Positions 1-7,870 of a stretch of DNA of 64,000 nt are shown piece by piece; position 1 is the first letter of the stretch; each line of letters opens with the position of its first letter. The notes under the pieces were generated by a model. That model worked only from the letters and a program-made list of their open reading frames with translations, was not told the origin of the DNA and made no database searches. The translations under genes and the position numbers were made by a program. Source of the stretch: Henriciella sp. (GTDB taxonomy: Bacteria; Pseudomonadota; Alphaproteobacteria; Caulobacterales; Hyphomonadaceae); the NCBI GenBank assembly GCA_030066975.1, contig JASJAO010000008.1, positions 62,001-126,000 on the forward strand, given 5' to 3'.

Positions 1-323
1 TAGCCGATGGCATCAAACATTTGCAGCGAACCGACCACTGTGACCGCACTGATTGTAATGGCGGCGCCGTAGGCAAAACCTTTGAGATGGATCTGGCGAT
101 GATATTCATCGGTTTCGGCAAAATAGCGCAGCATCACCGCAAAGAACCCGAGCAGCGGCAGCGCGGTCGCAACACCCAGGGCCACCTGCAGCCAACGCGG
201 CTCCGGATCAATGATCTTTAGATAGTAACTGCCGCCGAGCACGATGAGCATGTAGATCGCCATAAGCGGGACAAAAGCGCGCCAATAGCGCCTTCCAGCA
301 GACTTGAATGTTTGTTGGGTCAT
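1..323 (-). CDS. Membrane protein of unknown function, 3' end beyond the window
   Basis: An open frame runs without a stop from an ATG at 323 down to base 1, so only the N-terminal 107 residues are visible. It begins MTQQTFKSAGRRYW and shows three hydrophobic stretches (about residues 15-35, 45-65 and 85-105) separated by charged turns, so it is an inner-membrane protein. It starts 19 bp after the small membrane gene at 343-549 and very probably shares its transcript. Small polytopic proteins of this kind are often encoded beside an XRE-type regulator, which would lie just outside the window; that is inference. No function is recognised. Confidence 0.72.
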   Translation of the reverse strand, partial: MTQQTFKSAGRRYWRAFVPLMAIYMLIVLGGSYYLKIIDPEPRWLQVALGVATALPLLGFFAVMLRYFAETDEYHRQIHLKGFAYGAAITISAVTVVGSLQMFDAIG

Positions 324-342
324 ATCGGGTTCCAATTCTTGT

Positions 343-549
343 TTAGATGACTGTTTGCGCAAAGGCTTCTGCATCTCGAAGCTTCTTTTCGGTCCGCCGC
401 GACATCGCGAACAGGATGATCAGCGCGAGACAATTGACCGTAATGACAGGCCAGACAGCCTGGTCCGGCAAGGCCGCGATCATGGCCTGCGTGCCCATAA
501 GCATAAGGAGCAGATGGGAAAGCTTGGGGTTTGAAATTCTCCGGTACAT
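343..549 (-). CDS. Small two-helix membrane protein
   Basis: A 68-residue protein with two hydrophobic segments (about residues 10-25 and 30-46) and a charged C-terminal tail. The frame is open further upstream to a TTG at 579. The ATG at 549 was chosen because AAGGAG lies 7 bases before it, whereas the TTG overlaps the likely -10 element. It is first in a probable two-gene operon with the protein running off the left edge, and a near-perfect palindrome lies in its promoter. The family is not recognised; a small membrane partner of the next gene is plausible. Confidence 0.6.
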   Translation of the reverse strand: MYRRISNPKLSHLLLMLMGTQAMIAALPDQAVWPVITVNCLALIILFAMSRRTEKKLRDAEAFAQTVI

Positions 550-576
550 CGCCGACTCCTTGTCTAGTGTCATTGA

Positions 577-605
577 CAAATAGACAAGTAAACTTTACAT
601 GTCAA
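577..605 (-). promoter_or_regulatory. Promoter with embedded operator palindrome
   Basis: On the minus strand a perfect TTGACA (605-600) is followed by a 17-base spacer and TATTTG (582-577). The spacer and the end of the -35 are occupied by a 21-base inverted repeat (583-603): arms GACATGTAAA and TTTACTTGTC around a central G, with one mismatch. A dimeric repressor bound here would block RNA polymerase. The site precedes the small membrane-protein operon. The binding protein is not in the window; an XRE-family regulator encoded further along the operon is a guess. Confidence 0.5.
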
Positions 606-621
606 GTGTGCTTTACAACGA

Positions 622-1647
622 TCAGTCCGGCACGGCGAAATGCTTGCTCAGTTTCAATCCCTGGCCCTGATAATTGCTGGTCTTTCCACCGTAGAGGGCG
701 GCCGGTTTTTCGCTCATCGGCTCATAGATCAGCTTTGCGACTGGTTGGCCGTGCTCAAGAATGAACGGGACATCGCGTGAGCGCACTTCGAGCACAGCGC
801 GGCTGCCGCCTTTATTCATGCCAAACCCCGGGTCGAAGAATCCCGCATAATGGGCCCGAAATTCACCGAGTTCCGGCGCGATTGGGGCCATCTCAGCGGC
901 CTTGCCTGAAGGGACTTTGACGGTTTCGCGGGACGCCAGTATGTAAAACTCTTCCGGATCGAGGACCAATCTGCCGCCGGTCGCGTAAAGCGGCTCCCAG
1001 AAATGCCGCACGTCATGACGCCCAATGCCGCGCAAATCGATCAGGCCGCCATGCCGTTTCGCCCGCCATCCGACCGGTGTGCCTGCCGGCTGCTCAAGAT
1101 CAATAGAGACGGTCTTCTCACTTGTATCCTCAGCTTTTCCTCGTCTCAGACGCAGCTGCGCCAGGCGGTCACCCGGCCTCGCCAGGATCGGGAAGGTGCG
1201 TGGGCTAATCTCCAGCCAAAGCGGCCCCGAATAGCCGACCGGCACATCATCAAACGCCCGGCTGCGATTGCAGACCACGCGGGTGAACACATCAATCCGG
1301 CCAGTTGAGCTCTTCGGATTGGCTCGTCCTGACATGCCAGCCGGTAGGCGCAAACTCTCCTGTAATGGCACCAGATAGACGCAGCCTATCTCCAGCACAG
1401 CGCCTTGTGGTGTCAGCTCAATGCGATGCAGCTCAATCCCCGGCTCACGCAAGACATCCGCGACGCTTCGGTCCTTGCCCGGTAAGAAACTTGCTCGAAT
1501 ACGATAGGCGTCAAAGGCGAGGCGCAGGTCCAGACTGGCCGGCTGAATCTGGTCGCCGTCCAGCGGCTGCTCTGTGCGTATCGCGCCCTGTTTCAACAAG
1601 GCGTTCAGGGCACTATCGGGAAGAACCCCTTTATTTACATCAGCCAT
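622..1647 (-). CDS. dcd: 2'-deoxycytidine 5'-triphosphate deaminase (long alphaproteobacterial form)
   Basis: Deaminates dCTP to dUTP, supplying dUMP for thymidylate synthesis in the cytoplasm. The 341-residue product is about twice the length of the E. coli enzyme, as in the alphaproteobacterial subfamily. It appears to hold two dUTPase-like beta folds: an N-terminal half with PASLDLRL and SGRANPKSSTGRIDVFTRV, and a C-terminal half ending in the glycine-rich SNYQGQGLKLSKHF tail expected to close over the nucleotide. The frame extends upstream to a TTG at 1698, but the ATG at 1647 has GAGGGA about 7 bases upstream and starts at the family-typical MADVNKGVLPD. It is divergent from metZ with 62 bp between starts. 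Confidence 0.9.
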   Translation of the reverse strand: MADVNKGVLPDSALNALLKQGAIRTEQPLDGDQIQPASLDLRLAFDAYRIRASFLPGKDRSVADVLREPGIELHRIELTPQGAVLEIGCVYLVPLQESLRLPAGMSGRANPKSSTGRIDVFTRVVCNRSRAFDDVPVGYSGPLWLEISPRTFPILARPGDRLAQLRLRRGKAEDTSEKTVSIDLEQPAGTPVGWRAKRHGGLIDLRGIGRHDVRHFWEPLYATGGRLVLDPEEFYILASRETVKVPSGKAAEMAPIAPELGEFRAHYAGFFDPGFGMNKGGSRAVLEVRSRDVPFILEHGQPVAKLIYEPMSEKPAALYGGKTSNYQGQGLKLSKHFAVPD

Positions 1648-1709
1648 GGCTTGATCCCTCTCATGCCACAGGCTTATGACGGTGCACCGAAAATGCAAAG
1701 GACGAAGCC

Positions 1710-2900
1710 ATGTCAGGGCGCGGAAAAGAACAGTGGAAGACAGCCACCAAACTGGTGCGCGGTGGCACTATGCGATCCCAGTTCGGTGAGGTTTCCGAAG
1801 CGATCTTCCTGAACTCCGGCTACGCCTATGATAGCGCTGAACAGGCCGCGGCGCGGATGTCCGGTGACGAAGAGGGCTATGTCTATTCGCGCTATGGCAA
1901 CCCGACCAATCAGATGCTGGCAGAGCGGCTTATGCTGCTTGAAGGGGCCGAAACCTGCCGGGTCACCGCGTCAGGCATGGGGGCGATTTCAAGTGCGATG
2001 ATCGCGCCGTGCAGTGCCGGGGACCGCGTGGTTGCGGCGAGCGCCCTGTTTGGATCCTGCCGACATATCTGTTCGACCATTCTGCCGCGCTATGGCGTTG
2101 AGACCGAATTCGTCAATGGTGCCGATCTCGAGGCGTGGGAACAGGCGCTGTCAAAACCGACGCGTCTCGTCCTGATCGAGAGTCCGTCCAATCCGCTTCT
2201 GGATGCGGTCGACATCGCGGCTGTGGCAGATCTCGCCCATAAAGCTGGCGCACTGCTTGTGGTCGACAATGTGTTTGCAAGCCCGGTCCTGCAAAAGCCA
2301 CTGGAGTTTGGCGCGGATATTGTCGTCTACTCGGCCACGAAACATATGGACGGTCATGGCCGGGTTCTAGCTGGCGCCATCCTCGGGTCATCCGAATTCA
2401 TCGAAGAGCATATCGATCCCTGGCTGCGCCATACCGGGCCGTCCTGCTCACCCTTCAATGCCTGGACCGTACTGAAAGGTCTCGACACGCTGGATCTGCG
2501 GGTGCGGCAAGCCTCGGCCAATGCTGCAACCCTGGCGGACCAGATAGCCACTCACCCGAATGTCGCAGCTGTCCGCTATCCCGGTCGCGAAGATCACCCG
2601 CATCATAAAGTTCACGCTGAACAAATGACGCTGGGCGGCACGCTTATTGCTCTCTCCGTCAAAGGTGGAAGGCCGGAAGCGTTCAAAGTGCTCAACGCGC
2701 TTCAACTGGTCGATATCTGCAACAATCTCGGCGATACGAAATCGCTCGCCTGCCACCCGGCGTCGACAACGCATCGTGCCCTCAGCGAGGAAGAGCAAGC
2801 TGAAATGGGGCTGGACGAGAGTTGGCTACGACTTTCAGTCGGGCTCGAAGATGTCGAGGATTTGGGCGCAGACCTGATGCAGGCTCTGTCCGCGATCTAG
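1710..2900 (+). CDS. metZ: O-succinylhomoserine sulfhydrylase
   Basis: A PLP enzyme of the Cys/Met metabolism family that makes homocysteine from O-succinylhomoserine and sulfide, the direct-sulfhydrylation route of methionine synthesis. It has 396 residues, a normal length. Visible are YSRYGNPTNQMLAERL near residue 65, the phosphate-binding SGMGAISSA, VVDNVFASP, and the Schiff-base lysine in YSATKHMDGHGR around residue 210; the C-terminal LACHPASTTH is typical. The GHGR context and overall length favour MetZ over cystathionine gamma-synthase. It is divergently transcribed from dcd; no room is seen for a SAM riboswitch in the 62-bp gap. Confidence 0.9.
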   Translation: MSGRGKEQWKTATKLVRGGTMRSQFGEVSEAIFLNSGYAYDSAEQAAARMSGDEEGYVYSRYGNPTNQMLAERLMLLEGAETCRVTASGMGAISSAMIAPCSAGDRVVAASALFGSCRHICSTILPRYGVETEFVNGADLEAWEQALSKPTRLVLIESPSNPLLDAVDIAAVADLAHKAGALLVVDNVFASPVLQKPLEFGADIVVYSATKHMDGHGRVLAGAILGSSEFIEEHIDPWLRHTGPSCSPFNAWTVLKGLDTLDLRVRQASANAATLADQIATHPNVAAVRYPGREDHPHHKVHAEQMTLGGTLIALSVKGGRPEAFKVLNALQLVDICNNLGDTKSLACHPASTTHRALSEEEQAEMGLDESWLRLSVGLEDVEDLGADLMQALSAI

Positions 2901-2924
2901 GTCGGTGTGTCTACACGCCGACCT
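2899..2924. terminator. Hairpin between convergent metZ and the DksA-like gene
   Basis: AGGTCGG at 2899-2905 pairs with CCGACCT at 2918-2924, and inside this GTGT (2907-2910) pairs with ACAC (2913-2916), giving an almost continuous 12-bp stem around a CT loop. It covers both stop codons of the convergent genes. There is no T-tract on either strand, so it may be a weak bidirectional terminator or simply a transcript-end hairpin. Confidence 0.4.
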
Positions 2925-3207
2925 GGTCGCCAGACATACAGTTTCCACAGTCAGCCACGGATGGATCAGCTTCTAGCCGTTCCAGACTGATTTGCGCGCC
3001 GCAGGAAATACAGATCCCGTAATCGCCCGTTTCCAGGCGTTTTAATGCGGCCTCAATCTGTGCGAGTGCTGTATCACTTGACAACCCGCTTAACGGGTTA
3101 GGCTGCGGGCAGCCGTCAGGGTTTACAGTCTTTGGGACGAGAATGCGGTCATGCTCACCCCCAAGCGCCGTAGCCAAATCCGCAGATTTTGACCCGAACC
3201 TCTTCAT
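2911..3207 (-). CDS. Short DksA/TraR-family C4 zinc-finger protein
   Basis: A 98-residue protein with the C-terminal four-cysteine zinc finger of the DksA/TraR family (CISC near residue 67 and CGNC near residue 88, with the typical ERLEADP between). Members bind the RNA polymerase secondary channel and modulate initiation. This one is shorter than true DksA (about 150 residues) and lacks most of the long coiled coil carrying the acidic tip, so it resembles the short TraR/YbiI-like group. A direct role at polymerase is inference. It is convergent with metZ, with an 11-base gap. Confidence 0.8.
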   Translation of the reverse strand: MKRFGSKSADLATALGGEHDRILVPKTVNPDGCPQPNPLSGLSSDTALAQIEAALKRLETGDYGICISCGAQISLERLEADPSVADCGNCMSGDQVGV

Positions 3208-3273
3208 AGCGAGAATATCGTGGGTCTACTTTAAGAGCTTGGCAAGGCTAGACACGCAAAAGAATGCCTTATC

Positions 3274-3283
3274 TTATCGATAA
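3274..3283. promoter_or_regulatory. TTATCGATAA palindrome upstream of ABC exporter operon
   Basis: A perfect 10-base palindrome lies 27 bases before the start of the ABC ATPase gene, in the 103-bp divergent region between the DksA-like gene and the exporter. It could be an operator half-site or chance in an AT-rich promoter; no regulator gene is adjacent. Confidence 0.2.
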
Positions 3284-3310
3284 ACAAGAGATTCATGGAG
3301 AAATGGACGT

Positions 3311-4267
3311 ATGAGTGAGGCTCGTCCTCTGGAAATGATCGGCGCGACCAAGTGGTTTGGCAACTTTCGCGCAGTCAATGCGCTCGATTTTTCTGTCGAG
3401 AATGGCTCAATTGTCGGCTTTCTGGGTCCGAACGGCGCGGGCAAATCCACAAGCCTGCGCATGGCGCTCGGGGTTTTGTCTCCAGACTTCGGCCATTCAA
3501 ACCTGTTTGGGGCCCCACCCAGTTTGACCAATCTCCGCCGGGTGGGCTTCCTGCCGGAGGAGCGCGGCCTTTACAAGAAAATGACGCCGCGCCAGACGAT
3601 CACCTATTTTGCACGGCTGAAAGGCCTGTCAAACCGAGACGCCAAGGCGCGCGCCGACGAGTTGCTCGATATGATGGGACTGGGGGAGTTCGCCAAAACG
3701 CGCGTCTCCCGCCTGTCCAAGGGCATGTCCCAGAAAGTGCAGATTCTCTGCGCGCTCGCCCACAAACCGGATTTTCTTATCCTTGATGAACCGTTTTCCG
3801 GGCTTGACCCGGTCAACCAGCAAGCGCTTGAAGCCCTGATTGTTGAGGAGCATCAGCGCGGCGCAACGATCGTCTTTTCTACGCATGTCATGGAGCATGC
3901 CGAACGCCTGTGTCAGAAGATCGTGATGATGGCGCGTGGCCGCAAAGTCTTTGATGGGACGTTGGATGAAGCGTTCACCGCGCTGGGCCGGGCGGTAAAG
4001 GTCGGCGTCGCGAATGGGTTTGATCTATCACAGACCCTCGCACCCGCCGGATATTCAGCTGAAGCAGAAGACGGCGTTTGGCGGGTGAACCTGCCACAAG
4101 GCCGCGATGCACAGGATGTGTTGCGTCTGGCAATCAATGCCGGTGCGCCGATTACAAGTTTTGTTCCGGAAGAAGCGCGATTGCGCGATGTCTTTGTCTC
4201 GCTGGTGAGCGATGCGGAAGCGCAGGACCTCGCCGATACGCTGGCAAGTGACAAGGAGGCTGCGTAA
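3311..4267 (+). CDS. ABC-2 type exporter, ATP-binding subunit (NatA-like)
   Basis: The 318-residue ATPase of an ABC exporter working with the permease immediately downstream. Seen in order: Walker A GPNGAGKST near residue 40, signature LSKGMSQKVQ near residue 138, Walker B FLILDEPFSGLDP near residue 155, and H-loop STHVMEHA near residue 190. The last 100 residues form the accessory domain common in NatA/YhaQ-type proteins. Its stop overlaps the next start by one base (TAATG), indicating translational coupling. The substrate is unknown; NatAB homologues export sodium or act on lipids and peptides, so no specific call is made. Confidence 0.88.
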   Translation: MSEARPLEMIGATKWFGNFRAVNALDFSVENGSIVGFLGPNGAGKSTSLRMALGVLSPDFGHSNLFGAPPSLTNLRRVGFLPEERGLYKKMTPRQTITYFARLKGLSNRDAKARADELLDMMGLGEFAKTRVSRLSKGMSQKVQILCALAHKPDFLILDEPFSGLDPVNQQALEALIVEEHQRGATIVFSTHVMEHAERLCQKIVMMARGRKVFDGTLDEAFTALGRAVKVGVANGFDLSQTLAPAGYSAEAEDGVWRVNLPQGRDAQDVLRLAINAGAPITSFVPEEARLRDVFVSLVSDAEAQDLADTLASDKEAA

Positions 4268-5718
4268 TGCTGTCGACATATCTCGTCGCCCGGCGCGATT
4301 ATCTTGGCTATGTAACCGCTTGGGGGTTTTGGCTGGGGCTGCTGCTCACGCCTGTCCTGCTCGGCATTGGCATTCTCGCACCAAGTCTCGCGGCAAGCTC
4401 TCAGCCGACACGCTATTTCACCATTATCGAGACGGGTGACGAGTTCACCAAGGCGATCCGGTCTGAACTGGACAGTATCGCGGCCGAGCTTGCCCGCACC
4501 AGCCTCGATCCGGTTGCGACCCTCCAAGGCGAGGAAAGTGAACGCCAGCAGCTGTTCGATGAAGCTCGTCAGAGTGGTGCAACCACGCAGGAAGCGCTGG
4601 ACGCCGCAGGTGGCGCACCAATCGAATTAACGCTTGGCGATTTTGTTGAAGTACCGCCGCCCGCCCGCACCGCTGAAGCGCTAAAGCCCTATTTGTTGGG
4701 GCAACAGCTGATCGACACGCCGGAAGGCCCGAAACCTCTGTTTGCGGCGCTGGTTGTGTCAGAGGATGGCGAAACGATCGAGTATTGGAGTGAGAATCTG
4801 CAATCGCGCGCGCTGATGGATATCAGCCGAGCCGCTGAGCGCAAGATCGCGGAGGAACGTATCTTCACCGCGGCGGGCGTCAGCAGTCGGTTGCTTGATG
4901 ATGCGCGTGATGCGCGGCGCGATGTGGTTGCGCAACGCGCAAGACCAACCTCTGATGCGGCCAGCTCGGAAGTCACCTTAAGTGATCAGGCACCGTTTAT
5001 CGTGTCCATCGCCATGGCCTTTGCGCTCTGGTTTCTGATCTTTTCCGTCATCAACTATCTCCTGATGGGGACAATCGAAGAGCGCTCCAACAAGATCTTC
5101 GATAGTTTGCTGACCTCGGTTTCACTGCCGAGCCTGCTTGCCGGCAAACTGCTGGCGGTCCTGGCACTGGCTCTGACCTTGATGGCGTTCTGGGGCATCG
5201 GGTCTGCCGCGATCGGTATGTTCGCCAGCCAGCAGCTGTCACCGGATTTTGCAAACAATGCGCTGACCGTGCTCGGCGCCGCGCTTCACCCGAGTTTGAT
5301 CGTCCCGGCGGTGATAAGCTTTATTCTCGGCTATCTGATGTATGGCTCGCTTTTCCTGGCGCTCGGATCCCTCTGCGACACGATCCAGGAGGCCCAGACC
5401 CTGATGACGCCTCTGATTGTTCTGCTCATGGTGCCGCTCTTCATGCTGACCTTTGCGATCAGTGACGCGCAATCGCCGATCATTGAAGCGATGGTGTGGA
5501 TTCCGGTCTTCACGCCGTTCCTGCTGATCTTGCGCATGCCAACAGATCCGCCGATGATTGAAGTGTTTGCCCAGCTCGGCCTGATGGCGGTTGCGGCAGC
5601 CCTCATTCTCTATCTTGCCACCCGGGTTTACCGGGCTGGCGCCGTTCACGGCGCGGGTGTTGCCGATGTCTGGGCCTTTTTCGGCAAACTGATCCCGGGT
5701 CGTAAGGCCGAAAGCTAG
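4267..5718 (+). CDS. ABC-2 type exporter, permease subunit (NatB/YhaP-like)
   Basis: The 483-residue membrane partner of the preceding ATPase. One transmembrane helix near residues 16-38 is followed by a roughly 200-residue periplasmic domain, then five or six helices from about residue 240 to 460, the layout of NatB-type ABC-2 permeases. The motif TIEERSNKIFDSLLTSVS near residue 270, just after the second helix, is the conserved cytoplasmic coupling helix of the family. It overlaps the ATPase gene by one base. The substrate cannot be deduced. Confidence 0.87.
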   Translation: MLSTYLVARRDYLGYVTAWGFWLGLLLTPVLLGIGILAPSLAASSQPTRYFTIIETGDEFTKAIRSELDSIAAELARTSLDPVATLQGEESERQQLFDEARQSGATTQEALDAAGGAPIELTLGDFVEVPPPARTAEALKPYLLGQQLIDTPEGPKPLFAALVVSEDGETIEYWSENLQSRALMDISRAAERKIAEERIFTAAGVSSRLLDDARDARRDVVAQRARPTSDAASSEVTLSDQAPFIVSIAMAFALWFLIFSVINYLLMGTIEERSNKIFDSLLTSVSLPSLLAGKLLAVLALALTLMAFWGIGSAAIGMFASQQLSPDFANNALTVLGAALHPSLIVPAVISFILGYLMYGSLFLALGSLCDTIQEAQTLMTPLIVLLMVPLFMLTFAISDAQSPIIEAMVWIPVFTPFLLILRMPTDPPMIEVFAQLGLMAVAAALILYLATRVYRAGAVHGAGVADVWAFFGKLIPGRKAES

Positions 5719-5738
5719 ACCCGATCTGCCTCAGAACG

Positions 5739-5768
5739 AAAAACCCCGCCGGGTTCAGACCAGCGGGG
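5739..5768 (-). terminator. Rho-independent terminator of rpsU
   Basis: CCCCGC at 5744-5749 pairs with GCGGGG at 5763-5768. Read on the minus strand the stem is followed at once by five T residues (complement of 5739-5743), a classical intrinsic terminator 27 bases past the rpsU stop. On the plus strand it also follows the ABC permease gene by about 25 bases but lacks a strong T-run there. Confidence 0.75.
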
Positions 5769-5795
5769 CTTCAAACTCTGTATCGGCTGAAAGGT

Positions 5796-6005
5796 CTAGA
5801 CCAGACCCTCACGCTGTGCCCGCTTGCGTGCGAGCTTGCGCGCCCGGCGAACTGCTTCAGCTTTCTGGCGGGCTTTCTTTTCCGATGGCTTCTCGAAATA
5901 GGTCCGAGACTTCATTTCGCGGAAAAGGCCTTCGCGCTGCATCTTCTTCTTCAGCGCGCGTAGGGCTTGCTCGACATTATTGTCGCGAACGGTGATCTGA
6001 ATAAT
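5796..6005 (-). CDS. rpsU: 30S ribosomal protein S21, probable ATT start
   Basis: Small basic protein of the 30S subunit. The core, from [20 protein letters not shown] to [10 protein letters not shown], is a standard S21, so the end is certain. The start is unusual: no ATG or GTG lies at the homologous N-terminus. Family members begin M-(I/V)-Q-I, which here aligns with ATT at 6005-6003. A GGAGAG Shine-Dalgarno sits 6-8 bases upstream of that ATT. The alternative TTG at 6011 directly abuts GGAGAG, leaving too little spacing, and a TTG at 6077 would add 24 unrelated residues. With the ATT start the protein has 69 residues. Confidence 0.85.
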   Translation of the reverse strand: MIQITVRDNNVEQALRALKKKMQREGLFREMKSRTYFEKPSEKKARQKAEAVRRARKLARKRAQREGLV

Positions 6006-6032
6006 GGTCAACTCTCCATTGATGTATGTGGC

Positions 6033-6067
6033 CCCAGAGGTGCCGATGCGGTAATCTGGCCTCTGGG
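6033..6067 (-). promoter_or_regulatory. Leader hairpin upstream of rpsU
   Basis: CCCAGAGG at 6033-6040 and CCTCTGGG at 6060-6067 form a perfect 8-bp stem with a 19-base loop, about 15 bases upstream of the rpsU Shine-Dalgarno. It lies in the presumed 5' untranslated leader. It may stabilise the leader or act in ribosomal-protein feedback; both ideas are inference. Confidence 0.4.
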
Positions 6068-6130
6068 ACCAATACAAAGGCGGGCCTATAACATGACGAC
6101 CGATGTTTGCCTACCACTGGACTCATAAAG

Positions 6131-6772
6131 ATGCGTACGCCTTCTGAAGCCTTGAAAGACCGGTGGCTGGACGCTGCTCTTGTGCACATCAATGTCGATG
6201 GCTGGACAGAGCGTGTTCTTCAGAATGCCGCTGAGGAAGCGGACCTGTCTGAAAATGAGCAAGCCCTAGCTGCGCCAAACGGGGTCAATGACCTGATTGA
6301 TCACTTTTTTGAACGCGCCACGGATGAAATGCTGGAGCGCCTATCGACAGAGAATCTTGAGCAAATGCGGGTACATGAGCGCGTTGCGGCGGGCTTGCGC
6401 GCCTGGCTCGACAGTCTTGACGCCAACCGTGAAGCGGTTCGCCGAGCGGCCGCGCGAGGCTTGCTGCCCTGGGGCGCTGGTGCGGCGACGCGGCGGGTCT
6501 GGAAGATTGCCGACGCGATCTGGGAGGCCGCAGGCGATACCGCAACAGACTATAACCGGCACACCAAACGCGCCCTGCTGAGTGCGACCATTCCGTCCAT
6601 CGTACTCTACTGGCTCAACCATGACGATGACGATGCCGTTGACGCGTTCATCATGCGGCGCTTGAAACAGGCCATGCAGCTTGGCCGCGCTGGCGGAAAA
6701 GTGGTTGGGCCGGTCCTCTCTGCGATCGAGAAATTCCGAAAATCCCGGTCAGATCGTTCAAACAGCTTTTAG
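6131..6772 (+). CDS. COQ9 family protein
   Basis: A 213-residue member of the COQ9 family, a TetR-fold lipid-binding protein that in mitochondria presents ubiquinone intermediates to the COQ7 hydroxylase. The N-terminal helices (residues 1-40) are HTH-like as in TetR relatives, and the C-terminal half carries the family block around LWxxAGDTATDYNRHTKR...TIPSIVLYWL. An in-frame TTG at 6107 exists, but the ATG at 6131 starts directly at the conserved domain. Its last 15 bases overlap the convergent GST gene. A ubiquinone role fits the COQ4-family gene about 1.1 kb downstream. Confidence 0.82.
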   Translation: MRTPSEALKDRWLDAALVHINVDGWTERVLQNAAEEADLSENEQALAAPNGVNDLIDHFFERATDEMLERLSTENLEQMRVHERVAAGLRAWLDSLDANREAVRRAAARGLLPWGAGAATRRVWKIADAIWEAAGDTATDYNRHTKRALLSATIPSIVLYWLNHDDDDAVDAFIMRRLKQAMQLGRAGGKVVGPVLSAIEKFRKSRSDRSNSF

Positions 6773-7705
6773 GCTATAGCCGGTGCGGGGAAAGTGCAGG
6801 TGGAGATTGTCGGCCTGCGCATCCTGCCGCGCAAGGATCACGCGCTCTGCATTGGCCACAACAAGATCACCTTCGACCCAATCCTTGGCATAGTCATCCG
6901 GAGCAATCGCCACACGCGTTCCCGGCAGAAACCCCCGCAGATCATCGTCGGTTGAGGCCGGTTTCAAGCGCGGTGCTGCGGCGTGCGCAATCGCAATCGC
7001 ATCGGCCCCGGTCAGTTCTTCTGGCAGTTGACCTTTGAAATCCTTCAGGCGTTTGAACCAGTTTCTCGTCAGCGGCGCGTCCTCAAAACACCGCTCCAGA
7101 AAATCAGGCACAGTCTGTTCAACAAACCACGGGTTCATAAACGCATGGACGTCGACAAGTCCAGGCTTGGTGCCGACCAGCCAATCCCCGGTGCCGGCAT
7201 GACGCCCGCCTTCCAGCCGTTCCTCGATCCACATCAGCTGAGCACGCCACTGATCGCGCAGCATCGGGGCAGCGGTTTTCATCGCCTCAACATCAAACCC
7301 CTGACCTGACATCTTGACCCGGTCGTCGATGAATGCCTGCGGGACCTGATCTACATTAGTGCCGAAGATCACACCAACGCTGGTCTGAAACCATTTCCCA
7401 TCTGTCCAGGCCGCCACCATTTTCGCCAGGCCCTCATGACCCGGCAGGTTCAGCGCAGGCAAGGTAAACCGTCGCTCCAGCTCCGGCAGCATAATCGCTG
7501 TGTCGCAGTATATGTCGGCGCCGATCTGCATCACCGGTGTGCGGCGATAACCACCCGTCAGCGGCATCAGATCCGGTTTCGGCAGGATCACCGGGACGGT
7601 CACACCGGCCCAGGCGAGATTCTTCATGCGCAGCGCAAGCCGGATTTTCTCCGAATAGGGCGAGCTTGGATAATGGTGAAGAATAATGCTCTGGGCGTTT
7701 GCCAT
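6758..7705 (-). CDS. Glutathione S-transferase family protein
   Basis: A 315-residue protein with an N-terminal thioredoxin-like GST domain: HHYPSSPYSEKIRLALRMK near residue 10, the cis-proline RRTPVMQI near residue 57, and the glutathione-contacting DTAIMLPELERR. It is longer than a classical GST (about 210 residues) because of an extended C-terminal part ending in a separate beta-rich segment. Start at 7705 with GGGAGG about 9 bases upstream. The substrate is unknown. It is convergent with, and overlaps by 15 bp, the COQ9-family gene. Confidence 0.8.
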   Translation of the reverse strand: MANAQSIILHHYPSSPYSEKIRLALRMKNLAWAGVTVPVILPKPDLMPLTGGYRRTPVMQIGADIYCDTAIMLPELERRFTLPALNLPGHEGLAKMVAAWTDGKWFQTSVGVIFGTNVDQVPQAFIDDRVKMSGQGFDVEAMKTAAPMLRDQWRAQLMWIEERLEGGRHAGTGDWLVGTKPGLVDVHAFMNPWFVEQTVPDFLERCFEDAPLTRNWFKRLKDFKGQLPEELTGADAIAIAHAAAPRLKPASTDDDLRGFLPGTRVAIAPDDYAKDWVEGDLVVANAERVILARQDAQADNLHLHFPRTGYSLKAV

Positions 7706-7812
7706 GGACCTGCCTCCCCGACGGGCTGAGACTTATCTTGCGCGGTTTACCCGCAATGGAAAGGGCGATCTTGTCTCAGAAACATGAGCGTTGTCTAAAG
7801 AGCAAAATAAAA

Positions 7813-7824
7813 TGAACATGTTCA
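7813..7824. promoter_or_regulatory. TGAACATGTTCA operator upstream of coq4-tetR
   Basis: A perfect 12-base palindrome, 46 bases before the coq4 start. The downstream gene of the operon encodes a TetR-family regulator, and TetR proteins commonly repress their own operon through such a palindrome. The TTCACA inside it could also serve as a -35, with TATCAG 17 bases on as a -10. That this is the TetR site is inference. Confidence 0.5.
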
Positions 7825-7870
7825 CATTATGAGGAATATATGCTATCAGGAGGATAAAGGAGGAGTGCGC

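Noticed and set aside
1648-1709. SAM riboswitch before metZ
   Set aside because: Only 62 bases separate dcd and metZ and no pseudoknot-like conserved elements are visible.
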